NCBI GenBank assembly: GCA_000969725.1
Contig: JXSR01S065556.1
DNA: 20,890 nucleotides
Source: Ophiothrix spiculata
Taxonomy: Eukaryota > Echinodermata > Ophiuroidea > Amphilepidida > Ophiotrichidae
Strand: one strand, 5' to 3'
The notes beneath the pieces are model-generated. The model searched no databases, was not told where the DNA came from, and saw nothing but the letters and a program-made list of their open reading frames with translations. Of the stretch, positions 8,434 through 18,967 are shown piece after piece. Each line of letters starts with the position of its first letter. Position 1 is the stretch's first letter. A program made the translations under genes and the position numbers.

Positions 8434-8475
8434 CAACTCTTTGAGATTTTGGTGGCTCTGGAAAGAGCCTTTCTG
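8434..8475 (-). ncRNA. Histone mRNA 3'-end fragment: stem-loop plus downstream-element-like sequence
   Basis: On the minus strand, AAAGGCTCTTTCCAGAGCCACC (8451-8472) closely matches the replication-dependent histone 3' stem-loop: a 6 bp stem GGCTCT/AGAGCC (8454-8459 with 8464-8469), a 4 nt loop UUCC, an A-rich 5' flank and an ACCA 3' flank. The loop differs from the common UUUC by one base. Eight bases later CTCAAAGAGTTG (8434-8445) resembles the purine-rich downstream element that pairs with U7 snRNA. The elements appear in the correct order and spacing. No histone coding sequence lies upstream of it (8497-8600). Presence of the downstream element, which is removed from mature mRNA, points to capture from genomic DNA or unprocessed transcript. 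Confidence 0.65.
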
Positions 8476-8496
8476 AAGGCTGCCCCTTGCCAACAG
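8476..8496 (+). repeat. 21 bp direct repeat, right copy
   Basis: This is an exact copy of 8399-8419 at a distance of 77 bp. Identity over all 21 positions in otherwise mutated DNA suggests the duplication is recent. Confidence 0.85.
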
Positions 8497-8902
8497 ATTT
8501 ACACAAAAGTAGGTTGCCCCTAACCTCTAATGTGTTTTTCTTATGAGATATTAGGAAGATCAATTGATTATAAAGAACATTTTGTTTGCATAATGGGTTT
8601 GCAATCATTTGTAATTAATTTCTCGCTTGACCATATGTATTTGTAATTATGTCCAATGCGGCTGGAGAGTAGGAATCAAACAAAGCATTCAAGCCAATGA
8701 AAAGTTGTTTTCATCCTGAAATGCTCAATAAGAAAAAATCGTTGGAGAGTATCACATCTCATCATATTGAATATTGACAATTATTAGTTTTCGAATGAAA
8801 TGCAAATGAAAACGTGAATTACATAAACAAAACTAAATTGTCTCTTTTAATTTCAAAGGGTCATACGTAAAATTCTACGACACGCAAACACACATCTCTG
8901 AT

Positions 8903-9538
8903 AGCCTTGTTCAAGGCTGGATTGTGCAGTCCCTCCCCTTTCATGATTAAGTTCAAGTGTGAACAATATAGGCCTATATTAAACTGTCCATACTAATTGA
9001 TTTTCCACTATTACTGCTGATAATCAAGGGTGTATGTGTCCCTAAGATATCAGATATTTTAATACTACTTGGCTAGCCACAGAGACCCACACTGAGATTT
9101 TTTGCTTCATAGGGCCATATGTTCATAAATACACAAAATCTTGTGTTTCCATCCAGTTTCCTTGCACATGTTCAAAACTGTGATATTTTTAAATGTTTCA
9201 ATTGAAAGTGATTGTGTGCTCTTTTCTGGTGGGTTTTTGAAGTGTCAAGCACTATGTATTTGAGGACAATTGTGCAGTTGAATATTTGTGGTAGGTTTAC
9301 TGTGGTATATTCTCCAAGGGACATTACCAGTGACATAATAAGCTGAGGGTCCATACATACTTTGTTTGGGAAATTCATATTTGTAAAATGAATATTAGCT
9401 TTTACTGTGGAGAACCTTAGATTGTTTATTTTTGTTTTAGTTTGTTTTGTTTGGGCAAAGCTTGATTTGCAAAATAAAATGTATTACAATCCCAGAGATT
9501 TTACTACCTAAGGACTAGAGGCAAGTCTAATCTCTGAT
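8903..9538. mobile_element. ~630 bp non-autonomous element with 9 bp target duplication
   Basis: B1 contains this stretch between two copies of ATCTCTGAT (8894-8902 and 9530-9538). B2 goes directly from CACGCAAACACAT to TTGCATATGGTTG (19716-19750). The element begins with a perfect hairpin AGCCTTG-TT-CAAGGCT (8903-8918), and its far end in reverse complement begins AGACTTG, a weak terminal match to AGCCTTG. It holds a 16 bp palindrome AATATAGGCCTATATT (8965-8980). A 9 bp duplication is typical of Mutator-like elements, but without proper TIRs the class is uncertain. No coding capacity was found. Confidence 0.7.
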
Positions 9539-10189
9539 TGCATATGGTTGTACTTAAACATATTGAATACATTACCGCTGATGCCTTGAGCAAACACATA
9601 AAGTCATGCTACCACTCAACACTTCATCTCCTCTTTATTCATATTGACTACCTTTTCTGTTTTATATCCTTAATAAAACTCCAGTTTGACGAGGAGTCAG
9701 AATAGTGATGATTTCAAATGGAACATGATTTAATTTGCATTAGAAAACGTCACCAAATACATTATTGTTTTACCTACAATTGATTGTGGCTGTACAGAAT
9801 ACGTGTCTATTAAGCATTGAGAATAAGGTTGATAGAGCAGACACGTGTTGAAGTTTGACATTTGGTAATTCGTTTTGCTGTTGCCTTGTTTATTGCCAAT
9901 AAACACCGACAATCATTGTCAAAATTACTTGATTGCATTTTAAAGTCGCTACTTTTATAAATTTTCAAGAACTGAAATTGCTCCTTTAGTGCCAGCAAGG
10001 CATAATAGCTTTCCCAATATTGCCCCGGTCAGAAAACGACACTTTGTGCTTAAACTTTGTATACGCGTACGGGGGTGCATTCTCTTGAACATCTGATTTT
10101 GCTCCAACAATTTTGACAAAGGTTGTAGTAACTTGGTAAAGCAACGATACAACGATAAATTCTATAGCAATATTTTGACTTGGGTTGAC

Positions 10190-11464
10190 AGGTTGCTTTC
10201 GTAATGTTAGATCTGTCCGATTGTTCTTTTGCTAATTGCTAATTTTTTCTGACAACGGAAACATTTAATAAAGGCAATTTAAGCTAACCACTCTCAGCTC
10301 TATCTATACTTTGCAGAATACTTTGGGAAGATCATGGGCAAATATAAATTGTTTATTCAAGATAACAAAAAATGCATTTGACGTAAAACGGCATATGCAA
10401 TTTTTGCAATGTGATTTCCGAAAGGCTCCCCCTCTGTTCACGGTCTTGTTAATCTCGTCACAACCCCTTCAATCCATAATAATATATAATCACTTACCAT
10501 ACTTTTACTCTCAGAAAATCATTATTGTTTTTCTTTATGTAATTAAATGCGGGTTGTGTGCTTTTACTTTAAATAAATAATATATACTGTTTTAGTGCAT
10601 TAAATGCATTGTAAATAGTAAATTTATACTGATATTGCTTGCAGAGTCATATATTTTCAACTTTACAAATGATATATGTTTATGTGCTATCGAACTAAAA
10701 TTCTGGCAACAATAAAAATAGAAATTGTAATTGCGAATATGGAAGCTCTAAAAATAACGAATTTGTATTATAGTGATCATATCTGTTTTCATTTGCCTAA
10801 ACATCTCAGTCAGAAATATGAATCAGGAATATGTTATTTTCAAATAACACACCCAAGGGAGTGCTCATCACAAAAGATAAAAATTACACCATGCTTCATC
10901 ATGAAATATGTATTTAGTTCATTTGACACATACCTCGTTGATAAATTGGAAAAATATGCCTCAGTGGAATTGTGTTTATATCTCTTGTAATTTGTCATTA
11001 AAGCTGCAAATTAGAAATATCTTTCTACTTATCTAGTAATATAAATTCGATTTCTCCATGCATGACAAACTAGAATATGTAAATTATCTATCTATCACGC
11101 TAAATGATTTATTATACAAATAAGGAGAGTTCGCGAACTTAGTAGGTGTTGTTGCACATAATGTGTCATGCAAACCAGTCTTTTTCTCGTGTTTCTAATA
11201 TTCACCATGGAGAAAAATAAACACGTTCGTTATAATATTTTTCTACAACCTTGATCATCTTGAGGTGAGATTATCTTAGCATGAACAGATCTTATTGATA
11301 GGAATCGATGGAATAAAAGTATATATTACATTACTAAGCACTTTAAAGTTCACCATTTTATATACTTTGTGTGATGTGGAAAATTTAGAATAGAAATGTT
11401 CATTAAGAATGAACTTTTTGCACAATTGTGAAAAAATTACATCATGAGAAATATTCTTGTTTGT
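10190..11464. other. ~1.27 kb B1 segment without match in B2
   Basis: After TATTTTGACTTG (ending ~10187) B1 and B2 part, and they rejoin at AATTCGTATACTTATTT (~11466; B2 ~20595). B2 has about 200 bp of different sequence there. This B1 stretch contains the longest frame of the window (10676-10990, 104 codons), but at this AT content a frame of that length is expected about once by chance. It lacks coding bias and has no family resemblance. I find no terminal repeats, so I cannot tell whether this is an insertion here or a deletion in B2. Confidence 0.5.
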
Positions 11465-12578
11465 AAATTCGTATACTTATTTTAAAGTTATATATCGTGT
11501 CAAATGTTCTTTTTAACATTGGTTTTAGTACGTGTTTGTTCAAAATACCGTATCAGACGTTAATCGATAATGTTGATAAAATCTAGGATATCATATGATG
11601 ATACAACAACCGTACCGTTCTGTAGCACATGATTTTACTTAAACATCCTGAATTCATTACCCTTAGATTTGGTTTGTTTGATATGCATTCATACATCTCT
11701 AAGTCATTAACAATTTCATCGGTGAATGAATATTTATATATACATGAACAAGAAATACATATACTAGAATTCGATGCTTTAGTGCACGTTCATAAAGTGC
11801 AGTTAATTTTAGCTGGCAATCAAAGAGCCACTACCATTAATGAAATAATATTTGTTTTATTTTATTTTAAATTCTAAACATATCTTTGTTTTATTTTATT
11901 TTACACTCTAAATTAAGAGAAACAGTATACATTTCAATCCACAAAAGTAGATAATTTAATCCGTTTAATATCGACTTCCTTTACGCAATTTCATAACGTT
12001 GTTCCACGAGCTTATTTAATATCTGAAAGCCGAAAAAAAAATCAATTTTTAATATAGGTGTGTAATCGCAATCTCTAATCTGCAATATTTGAAAAATATT
12101 GTTTTGTTTTTTTATCTATTAGTTGTAGACCATTAAACAAGGCAACCTATGTATAGTAATGTGCAACGTTTTTGGAAATAAAACTAGACCTGATTAGATG
12201 ATAGCAAAGTGATATCGTCAAACACGACCTAAAATAACTAACAGGCAAACAAAGAGACAGATAAACAATCAATCATACAAAAAGCACGAGCCATATCATC
12301 ATACAAATTTCAATTTTGTTTCCCTATACGTTGATGCTAATTCTTATGGGTAAAATATTAGAGACTGAAGGCTTTGTTTCCAATTATCTTTAAGCTCCTA
12401 TTATTGATGATGGATCAATTTCCCAATTTTCTGTCTAATAAATTTGATATTGAAAATGACATGCCTTTAAATGTATTGAAATATATAAAACTACTGCATC
12501 ATTAAACGTTATTAATAGAAATTCGGGTCGGCGATGTTAATCTATTGTGCACAATGCATCTTTGAATAACCAAGGAAC

Positions 12579-12767
12579 TTGCCGCAGGTAGTAGCTTTCA
12601 AAAAACAGAAATCAGTTGTCACTTCATTTAATGAAAATAATTATGATGATGATAGGAAATTACATGTCCTTGATACTTTTGTAAAAGAAGCGTATTATGC
12701 CAGGAGCATAACCGATGAGACGAACATTACGGAAACGATGGTGTGCATGGTTGGGATACAGTCGTAA
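12579..12767 (+). pseudogene. Exon-like conserved block, copy 3 (monomer A2)
   Basis: This is the A2 partner of the block at 453-641, with the same upstream CAG and the same stop-bounded frame, again opening at TTG rather than ATG. It is about 93% identical at the DNA level by my count, above the flanking spacer. The changes are mainly amino-acid replacing (GG to DD, S to N, K to M, A to G). The unbroken frame is compatible with recent coding function, but the substitution pattern argues against it. No known domain is recognised. Confidence 0.35.
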
Positions 12768-13221
12768 AATCAGATGCTTATAATAGCTACAATAATATTA
12801 AGATATAAAATAATACATGTATATTGCATTTTATTACAATTCATATCTTAGAAGAAACTAGGCTGTAAAGATATATTCTCATTCATTTACATGAAAATAC
12901 ACAGTGGTGTATTCAGTTTGGAATTCCATGGTTGTGAAAAGGTATGGTTGTGGAACTCCCGGTGGAACTGTTTTCTTTTACAATGCAGTTATTAACTAAT
13001 TTAATTATATTTATCTAAATGTAAGCATTATCAATCATCTACATAAACAAACCTCTTCAATTGTAATTTTTTTCAGTCAGGTTTCAGTGTGGTTTACCTT
13101 CACTCTTCCTGACTTAGTCCAAATCAGTGAATTGTAGGTTTTTGGAACATGACCCAACTAACGACGTTTCTTCACTTTTTGTTTTGCTTTGGTTTTGCAA
13201 AATCATAAGCACTGACTACTG

Positions 13222-13655
13222 TTCTGTATTTTAGGCAACTCATATTACTGTCACGAGATTAACTCACCCGATTGACCACCAGATTGCAATCATTGGTTAT
13301 CAATGTACGGTATATCGTTTGACCGTGTTGAACCATGCCGGAGACGTCTCCATCCATGATTATTTTTAGATACGAACAGCAACCGTTACACAATGAAAGC
13401 AACAAGATTAATTTCCAAGGACACTTTCTTCAATCTTGAAAGAAATTCTCACGAACAATAAAAGCCCATTTCACAATTAATTGATAAATCGACGCATCTT
13501 CACTTTGAAGATCTGTTAAAACAATATCATGAAATTGTTTAATCCTGGTCAAGGTTATGAATTTCATTCAAGTCTCGGCTCCTATTAGGGGCAAACAAAT
13601 TGTGCAAATGAAGTCTTGATCTAAGGATATATTTGTAATACCATGTAAATTTTCC
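13222..13655. other. A2-specific segment replacing the A1 segment at ~3575-4044
   Basis: This stretch of ~430 bp does not align with A1. It is less AT-extreme than its surroundings near 13245-13350, for example ACCATGCCGGAGACGTCTCC. No reading frame, inverted repeat or tRNA-like box pair is convincing. Either it is ancestral DNA lost from A1, or it is an insertion of unknown class. Confidence 0.35.
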
Positions 13656-14499
13656 TTCTTTGGTTTCCTTTGTGTGGTTTAACTTAAATTTACAACTTAT
13701 ATCCCTTCTACGCCGGTATAATGAGATCGAGTGTCTCCCATAACCCTGTATATATCAGTATCTCAAAACTAACCTTGGCAGATTGTCATTGGCGCTAAAT
13801 CGTGTATATCTCTATGTAAAAAGAGTTAAATAAATACATGTTCTCAAAGTTACAGAAAGCATACTTTATTTTAAATGTTGTTTTTTAACCTACCAGTTAA
13901 CAATATTGAAATTAAGTCAGTAAGAAAAAATCCTGTCAATATGTCATTATAAGAGGTATATTACATGTTAATCACATTACAACAAATTCCTTTACAGTGG
14001 TTATAAAATCTGCACAGCAACTGTCAGCTCTTATTTGTCATTAATATCTAATAAAGGATAAGTTTTTTTCCGGATTTTACCATGTAAAGTATCTTTTTTT
14101 CCATTTTCTGACATTTTACATGCAAGATGTCTCATTTTGTTATTTTGCTAATTATATTAAATTATTAAATTTATTTGTTAAGTTAGATATATTTGATTTA
14201 TCTTTAAAATAAGATAATATAATAATACAATATCAAGAACGTCTCTATAATTTTTTTCCGTTCTGTCGTAAGTTCCTTTTCCAGTTTCTCCATACATACT
14301 GCTACTCAGTAAACACAATTCATCGACTGTAAGCTTGGGATGGATATAAATCTGCAAAGTGTGTGTTAAAAGCAAATGGAAACTCTTGCTCTAGCCTATA
14401 AATCTTGATTCTCATGGAACGCTTAGGATACATTATACCGACACTTTAAGTGGTCCATGTAGTACTGTAACAAATATTGTAGAGAAGAGATACAAAAAT

Positions 14500-14548
14500 C
14501 ACACACACCCCCACACCCTCCCCCCTCCCCCACCCACACACACACACA
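14500..14548 (+). repeat. CA / CCCA-rich low-complexity tract
   Basis: CACACACCCCCACACCCTCC and a following C-rich stretch end in (CA)7. The strand is almost purely A and C, with occasional T. A1 has only AATCACAACAGAAAAAATAC at the matching place (~4757-4776), so the tract grew in A2. The minus-strand ORFs reading through it are artefacts of the repeat. Confidence 0.9.
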
Positions 14549-14892
14549 GCATGGGGAAAAAACCCAGTGCCGATGAATTGAATGGGATCCCCAGGTAAAA
14601 GAAGAATTAGATAAATAAATAGAAAGACTAACATGCAAATGAAAGCATAATTATATTGATGTTCTCTAAAATATTCGTACTAACATATTTATATGAAATT
14701 AAGTTATGGGTGAGTCATGTTGATTTTTGATTCAGCTCGATAAAAAATGAATGCTAAAGATATTTGAATACACCATTTGTATCAATAAGTACGTGCTTAG
14801 GGGCGACATTTGATTCAATGTTGTGAGAAATGTATCAGTTTAGTACATCTGATTCTACATTTTTCTTTCGAAGTCACATATATATATATGTG

Positions 14893-15116
14893 TGTGATGA
14901 CTCACCCCGAAACGGGGGCCTTTGCGACAGAACACTTTTCAAGAAACAGCTGAAAATAGGCAGCAAAAAATTTTCTTTTGTAAAATTTGATCGCCTTGAT
15001 CAATTTTAACAAGCAAGGTGTCATTTTAAAGCTTAGAAAATGCTGCAACAGATGAAATGAAAAAATCAAAATTGATATCATCTGCAAAGTCCCCCCTTTC
15101 GGGGTGAGCCATCACA
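14893..15116. mobile_element. 224 bp MITE with ~33 bp G/C-rich TIRs
   Basis: The left end TGTGATGACTCACCCCGAAA and the following CGGGGGCCTTTGC match the inverted right end (GCAAAGTCCCCCC ... CGGGGTGAGCCATCACA) with about three differences. A1 lacks it (site near 5208-5222, AATATATTTAAGTAGCAAC). Flanking TATGTG on the left and TATGTA on the right could be a target duplication. The site is a TATATA tract, so the exact footprint is ambiguous. The interior is AT-rich with no coding capacity. Confidence 0.85.
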
Positions 15117-15316
15117 TATGTAGATAGCAACAAATTAGATGTATTGCTATTAAATTTTTTACATATTGCTAGACTTAAAACTCATCGCCATTGTATTACA
15201 ATGCGAAAACACCTTTTGAGGATCAAGAACAGAAAAATTGACATTGTGCTTGTTTCACATTTTTGTTTCTTTGCAGCAGTCCTGAATATTGTAAATCGAT
15301 TTCTACAGTTTAGATC

Positions 15317-15401
15317 TTTCCATATATCTGTGTTACGTTGTCAAAATATCTCCAGATTCTTTGCATCTGTGCATGACGAGCTAACGCTTAACATAGGAAA
15401 T
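15317..15401 (+). repeat. Highly conserved block, A2 copy
   Basis: This is the partner of 5476-5556. It lies inside an ORF of A2 (15144-15410), but the matching sequence in A1 is frameshifted in the T-tract, so I treat that ORF as accidental. The 39 bp exact match at 15363-15401 is among the longest identical runs I see between the A copies. Confidence 0.55.
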
Positions 15402-15861
15402 ACAACTTGACAGTCCGTTGTAGCGCTGCGTGACAGAGATGTTTGAAGTCAAACGAATGTGCTATAGAATATGCCACTCCGTATTAATAACAGATAGCCT
15501 TTCTCTGCCATTTTGCCTTAGGGCATTAAAGTATGATATTACTATGTAGTAAGTTATCTATGCACACAATAGCAAGCACAGGAAAAACATATGCACACGT
15601 TGAATATTCTCTTTGTGTAGATATGGAAATTTTTACTTGGAGATGTATTGGCATATACAGTCTGATCATTCCAACAATATCTTCTAATAATCTTCATGGT
15701 CGTAGGATAAAACTCATTTAAACAAGTATAAACTAAACAAACATCTTAATGTCCAATTGATTACAACAGATGGTTAACTCGGATTGTCTATTTGAGATTC
15801 CATGAGTTATATTCTTTTGGTGAATTTGATAATGCAGTGTATATTACATGTACCATGATTT

Positions 15862-16557
15862 ATGCAGTATATCACCATAAAACAGAATTTCTACTTTTAG
15901 ATTTAAGATTTGAATCCGGTTAGTGATATATTTTGCTTTTTGTTTTGTGCCCTATTTATTTCTTTGTATTTCCACATTAATTTTATCAATAACAGTTACT
16001 TTTAATGAATTGTCTTTGGTTATTTATACTCAAATATACATCATAAGCAACAAATCTTTACATCCATGTACGTGAATACTCTAATCTTGCATAAAAATGA
16101 TCTTAATTTTCCTTTGCTTGATATGATAATACCAGCAGATCGAACATTTTCTCCAATTGCACCACGTAGTTGCATAGACATTTGGCAAATGATGAGATAC
16201 ATTATAAATTCAATAGCTGATTCAAAGTAACCCAAATCTATTTTTGTTAACTTTCATTCTTATAACGATAAGAACATTAACTCTGTAATTTGTATTTTCA
16301 AATATATTTTTCAGTCTAATGTTTTCAGTTGATAGAACTCGAATAAATCAAACTAAAATTGTTTGTGTTGAACATCGATTCAGCTTATTTTTTTCTGTTT
16401 ATGTTCTTAACATAAAAATGTCAATTGGGAATTGCAATCGTTTGATATAGTTTTTAGTGTTTCGATTATTTATATTTTTTTAATTCTGGTGAACGTGATT
16501 TTTAAAAAATTTAAGGTACATAATATACAAATCCAACAAATGTAAAACTTGATGTTC
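15862..16557. mobile_element. ~0.7 kb A2-specific insertion, unclassified
   Basis: A1 (near 6034-6058) runs continuously through ATGATTTATGTATTAACATA. A2 has the same left part to ~15861, then ~700 bp, then resumes at GTAATAGTATAGTCCG (16558 on). The insert starts with GCAGTATAT, which also occurs just upstream (TGCAGTGTATAT near 15834), suggesting a duplicated edge. There are no inverted ends, tail or reading frame. It could instead be ancestral DNA deleted from A1. Confidence 0.5.
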
Positions 16558-17337
16558 CGTAATAGTATAGTCCGATTGCAACACGTTTTTCTAACCAGCA
16601 TGACTAAAGCATTAATTATTAACAATTAATTCGAGCACATAAAGCATTGACGCTTTGCAACTATATACATGTATGCACCTTCTGTATGTCTTAAAATTTT
16701 ACTATCTGTAACAGAAATAAAATGTTCAATTTAACATACGAATCAATCGTAATAATATACACCTCAGTCCCCAGGAGTTAATTCCATCCGTTTAATATCG
16801 ACTTCTTCTACGCGATTTTACAATAAGATTCCACTAGACTGATGATTATCGTTTAACTGAATCTTTTCCTTGTAAATGGTGGTTTAGTAACTCATGAAAT
16901 GAAATCAGAATAGATAAGGATTGAAAGAGTTCTAAAATTAATTGTTAACCATTATTACAAAACAAGTCAATATAAATTAATTCGGGCTTTATCAATGGAA
17001 TACGACGATGAACAGGAGGTGTTATTCCGAATACAAAACGTCAACAATATCTAACTGACCCTATAATCATCCCTATTTATTAAGTATATATATTTGTATA
17101 TATAATTGCTTGCATCATTTCAATTCATGCCCCTAAGATCTTTGCAACGAATTATGATGGTAAATTCAAAGTTGCAGGTCCGTGTGCTCTTACTAAGAGG
17201 GACATTAACTTTCTGTAAATGTATTGGAATTAACAAAACCGACGCATCATGTTATAAATACAAACTCGTAATAGCAACCAATGTTTATTCATTGCATGCA
17301 CAAATTGGTCTTTAGATATACAGGCAATTTGCTGCAG

Positions 17338-17430
17338 GTAATACATTGCAAAAACACAAAATCGTTAGTCGCTTCATTTAATGAAAATAATTACAATAAT
17401 AATTGAAAATTTAATGTCCTTGATACTTAA
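17338..17430 (+). pseudogene. Exon-like core, copy 4 (monomer B2), stop-interrupted
   Basis: This is the B2 partner of the core at 6996, again directly after GCTGCAG. The frame keeps VASFNENNY but meets TGA shortly afterwards, earlier than in B1, because GGG became a stop-containing TGA context. The conserved part therefore lies in the DNA rather than in a maintained protein. Confidence 0.35.
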
Positions 17431-18220
17431 AAAAAATATTGAGTCTGGAGCCTCACAGATGAGACAATAATTAAGAAACCGACGATTTGTTCGGTTCAAA
17501 ATCAATTGTTAATTTAAATGGTAATTGCTGCTGTTAATTTTTTTTTTCAAATGGATTTACAATTTGAGTAGACCAGTAGACTATGAAAATAATATGCTTT
17601 CATTCAAAATTATAAAACAGAAAACAAAATATAAGCATTTCATAAAGATGAGGTACAAATAATACTCTCTACCTTATTCAAAAATTACATGAAAGTAAGA
17701 ATGTGTCACTCAGTTAATAATATATAATTCATACAGTTATCGGAAAAAGGCAGCATGTATTCATACAGCTATCGGAAAAGGGCAGCAACATGTATGCATA
17801 CAGTTGCCTCAAGTTGATACTTTAATAAAAAAGTATATTGAGACTAGAGCCTCACAGATGAGACAATAATTAAGAAAATTACGATATGCTCAGCTCAAAA
17901 TCAATCGTTAATTTAAATGGTAATTGCTACTGTTAAAGATGTTTTTTTTTTTCAAATGGATTTACAATTGAGTAGACCAGCAGACTATGATAATAATATG
18001 CTTTCATTCAAAATTATAAAACAGAAAACAAAATATAAGTATTTCATAAAGATGAGGTACAAATAATACTCTTTACCTTATTCAAAAATTACATGAAAGT
18101 AAGAATGTGTCACTCAGTTAATAATATATCATTCATACAGTTATCGGAAAAAGGCAGCATGTATTCATACAGCTATCGGAAAAGGGCAGCAACATGTAAG
18201 CATAAAGTTGCCTCAAGTTG
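17421..18220 (+). repeat. Local tandem duplication of ~400 bp in B2
   Basis: The stretch 17421-17814 is repeated directly at 17815-18220, while B1 has it once (7079-7484). The junction CAAGTTGATAC joins the end of one unit to the start of the next at shared TTGAT, pointing to microhomology-mediated duplication. The second unit keeps AATAAAAAAGTATATTGAGA as in B1. The first unit has lost part of this, so the deletion came after the duplication. No gene is contained. Confidence 0.9.
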
Positions 18221-18272
18221 ATTTCTACCGCGTTTGTAGTCAACTTTAAATTTTTCAAAGCGAACATGTATC

Positions 18273-18304
18273 AGCGAATTTAAGTCGAAATACGTTACCG
18301 TATC
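18273..18304 (+). other. 32 bp segment present in B2 only, bounded by GTATC repeats
   Basis: B2 reads GTATC (18268), then 32 bp ending in a second GTATC (18300-18304). B1 has a single GTATC (7527-7531) at this place. This is the usual footprint of a deletion in B1 between short direct repeats, or of an insertion in B2. Confidence 0.6.
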
Positions 18305-18967
18305 GCTAACGCAATTTAGAACCAATAGACGTATCACATTTTATCCAATCATTCGCTGTTAGTTAGGATAAAGCAGTGGCATTCACTCTTGGAAACATTA
18401 CCTGTGTTATTTCCGTTCTTCTAAGCTAGGTTTAATTGTGTTATACGTTCATTGATCCTTACATAGCCCAAAGTGTGCAATTTGATGTTTTTACAACGAG
18501 ATAACAATGATAACCTCTTTAGTTCCTTGTACACTAACCTGTCACATTGCCCAATGCATTGTCAATTAGATTCTATTTCGCTTCAATGTCGGTTATAACT
18601 TCAAGTCCTGTCAAGTCGTTGGATACACATCTCTTATACCGATCTATTTTTGTGGTCATTAAAAAGGTATATGCGAATTTTCTATTTCTGCCATTTTGTT
18701 TATAATACTGAATGCAAAGCAAAATACATAATGTTAATGGGGGTGAAGTCGCTTTGTGAAATGACAAAAAGGTAGTCATCTTTACCATTATTTTACACAT
18801 GATTTCTTCTTACCTAAAACATTTGTTATTGTTTTGCCAAGAATCATTTAGATCACCGATGTTTATTCCAAACCAGGTCTGTGTATGATGGCGGTCATGT
18901 TGAAATATTGCTTTAAAAGACAATTTTGGTTACATTTTGCTACTTTTAGCTAAATTTAAAAGTTATA

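Larger units (their letters stand above)
8205..8590 (-). mobile_element. B1-specific composite segment, probable retroelement debris on minus strand
   Basis: B1 and B2 match up to ~8203 and again from ~8593. Between them B1 has this ~385 bp and B2 has unrelated ~465 bp (18968-19432). Read on the minus strand it contains, in order, a histone-type stem-loop between 21 bp direct repeats, a hammerhead-like motif, an ACGGCGAACCCG segment and finally a run of nine A (T run 8209-8217). Base composition is clearly richer in G+C than its surroundings. A 3' A-run suggests a retroposed RNA end, but no target duplication is evident and no enzyme is encoded. Confidence 0.5.
6208..11959 (+). repeat. Tandem repeat monomer B1
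   Basis: Monomer B1 aligns in order with 16787-20890 (B2). Strong shared stretches include 6165-6260, 6780-7530, 7670-8200, 8593-8890, 9540-10185 and 11465-11772. Its first ~0.9 kb is also homologous to the head of the A monomers, starting at TCCGTTTAATATCGAC, which shows A and B are old paralogous copies. Outside that head I cannot align B to A with confidence. B1 has several insertions absent from B2: a MITE at 6492, a composite segment at 8205, an element at 8903 and unmatched DNA at 10190-11465. Reading frames on either strand are not preserved between B1 and B2, so I annotate no protein gene. The stretch 11780-11959 falls past the part of B2 visible here. Confidence 0.85.
11960..16786 (+). 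repeat. Tandem repeat monomer A2
   Basis: This is the second copy of monomer A. It starts at the same TCCGTTTAATATCGAC landmark that opens B1 (6208) and B2 (16787), and from ~12072 onward it aligns with the window start. It lacks the large transposon of A1, so the sequence around 13140-13160 gives the near-empty site. It carries its own differences: unmatched DNA at ~13222-13655, a CA/CCCA-rich tract at 14500, a 224 bp MITE at 14893 and a ~0.7 kb insertion at ~15862-16557. It also has a shorter extra segment near 16645-16710. No credible protein gene is visible in the >300 bp stretches between these features. Confidence 0.85.

Noticed and set aside
10676..10990. 104-codon ORF on the plus strand in the B1-specific segment
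   Set aside because: This is the longest frame of the window, but about one frame of this length is expected by chance at this AT content. It has no domain resemblance, no partner in B2 and no coding bias.
14423..14638. Overlapping minus-strand ORFs rich in C, V and G
   Set aside because: They are translations of the CA/CCCA low-complexity tract in two frames.
15144..15410. 88-codon plus-strand ORF in A2
   Set aside because: The A1 counterpart is frameshifted and stopped within the most conserved part, so the frame is not maintained.
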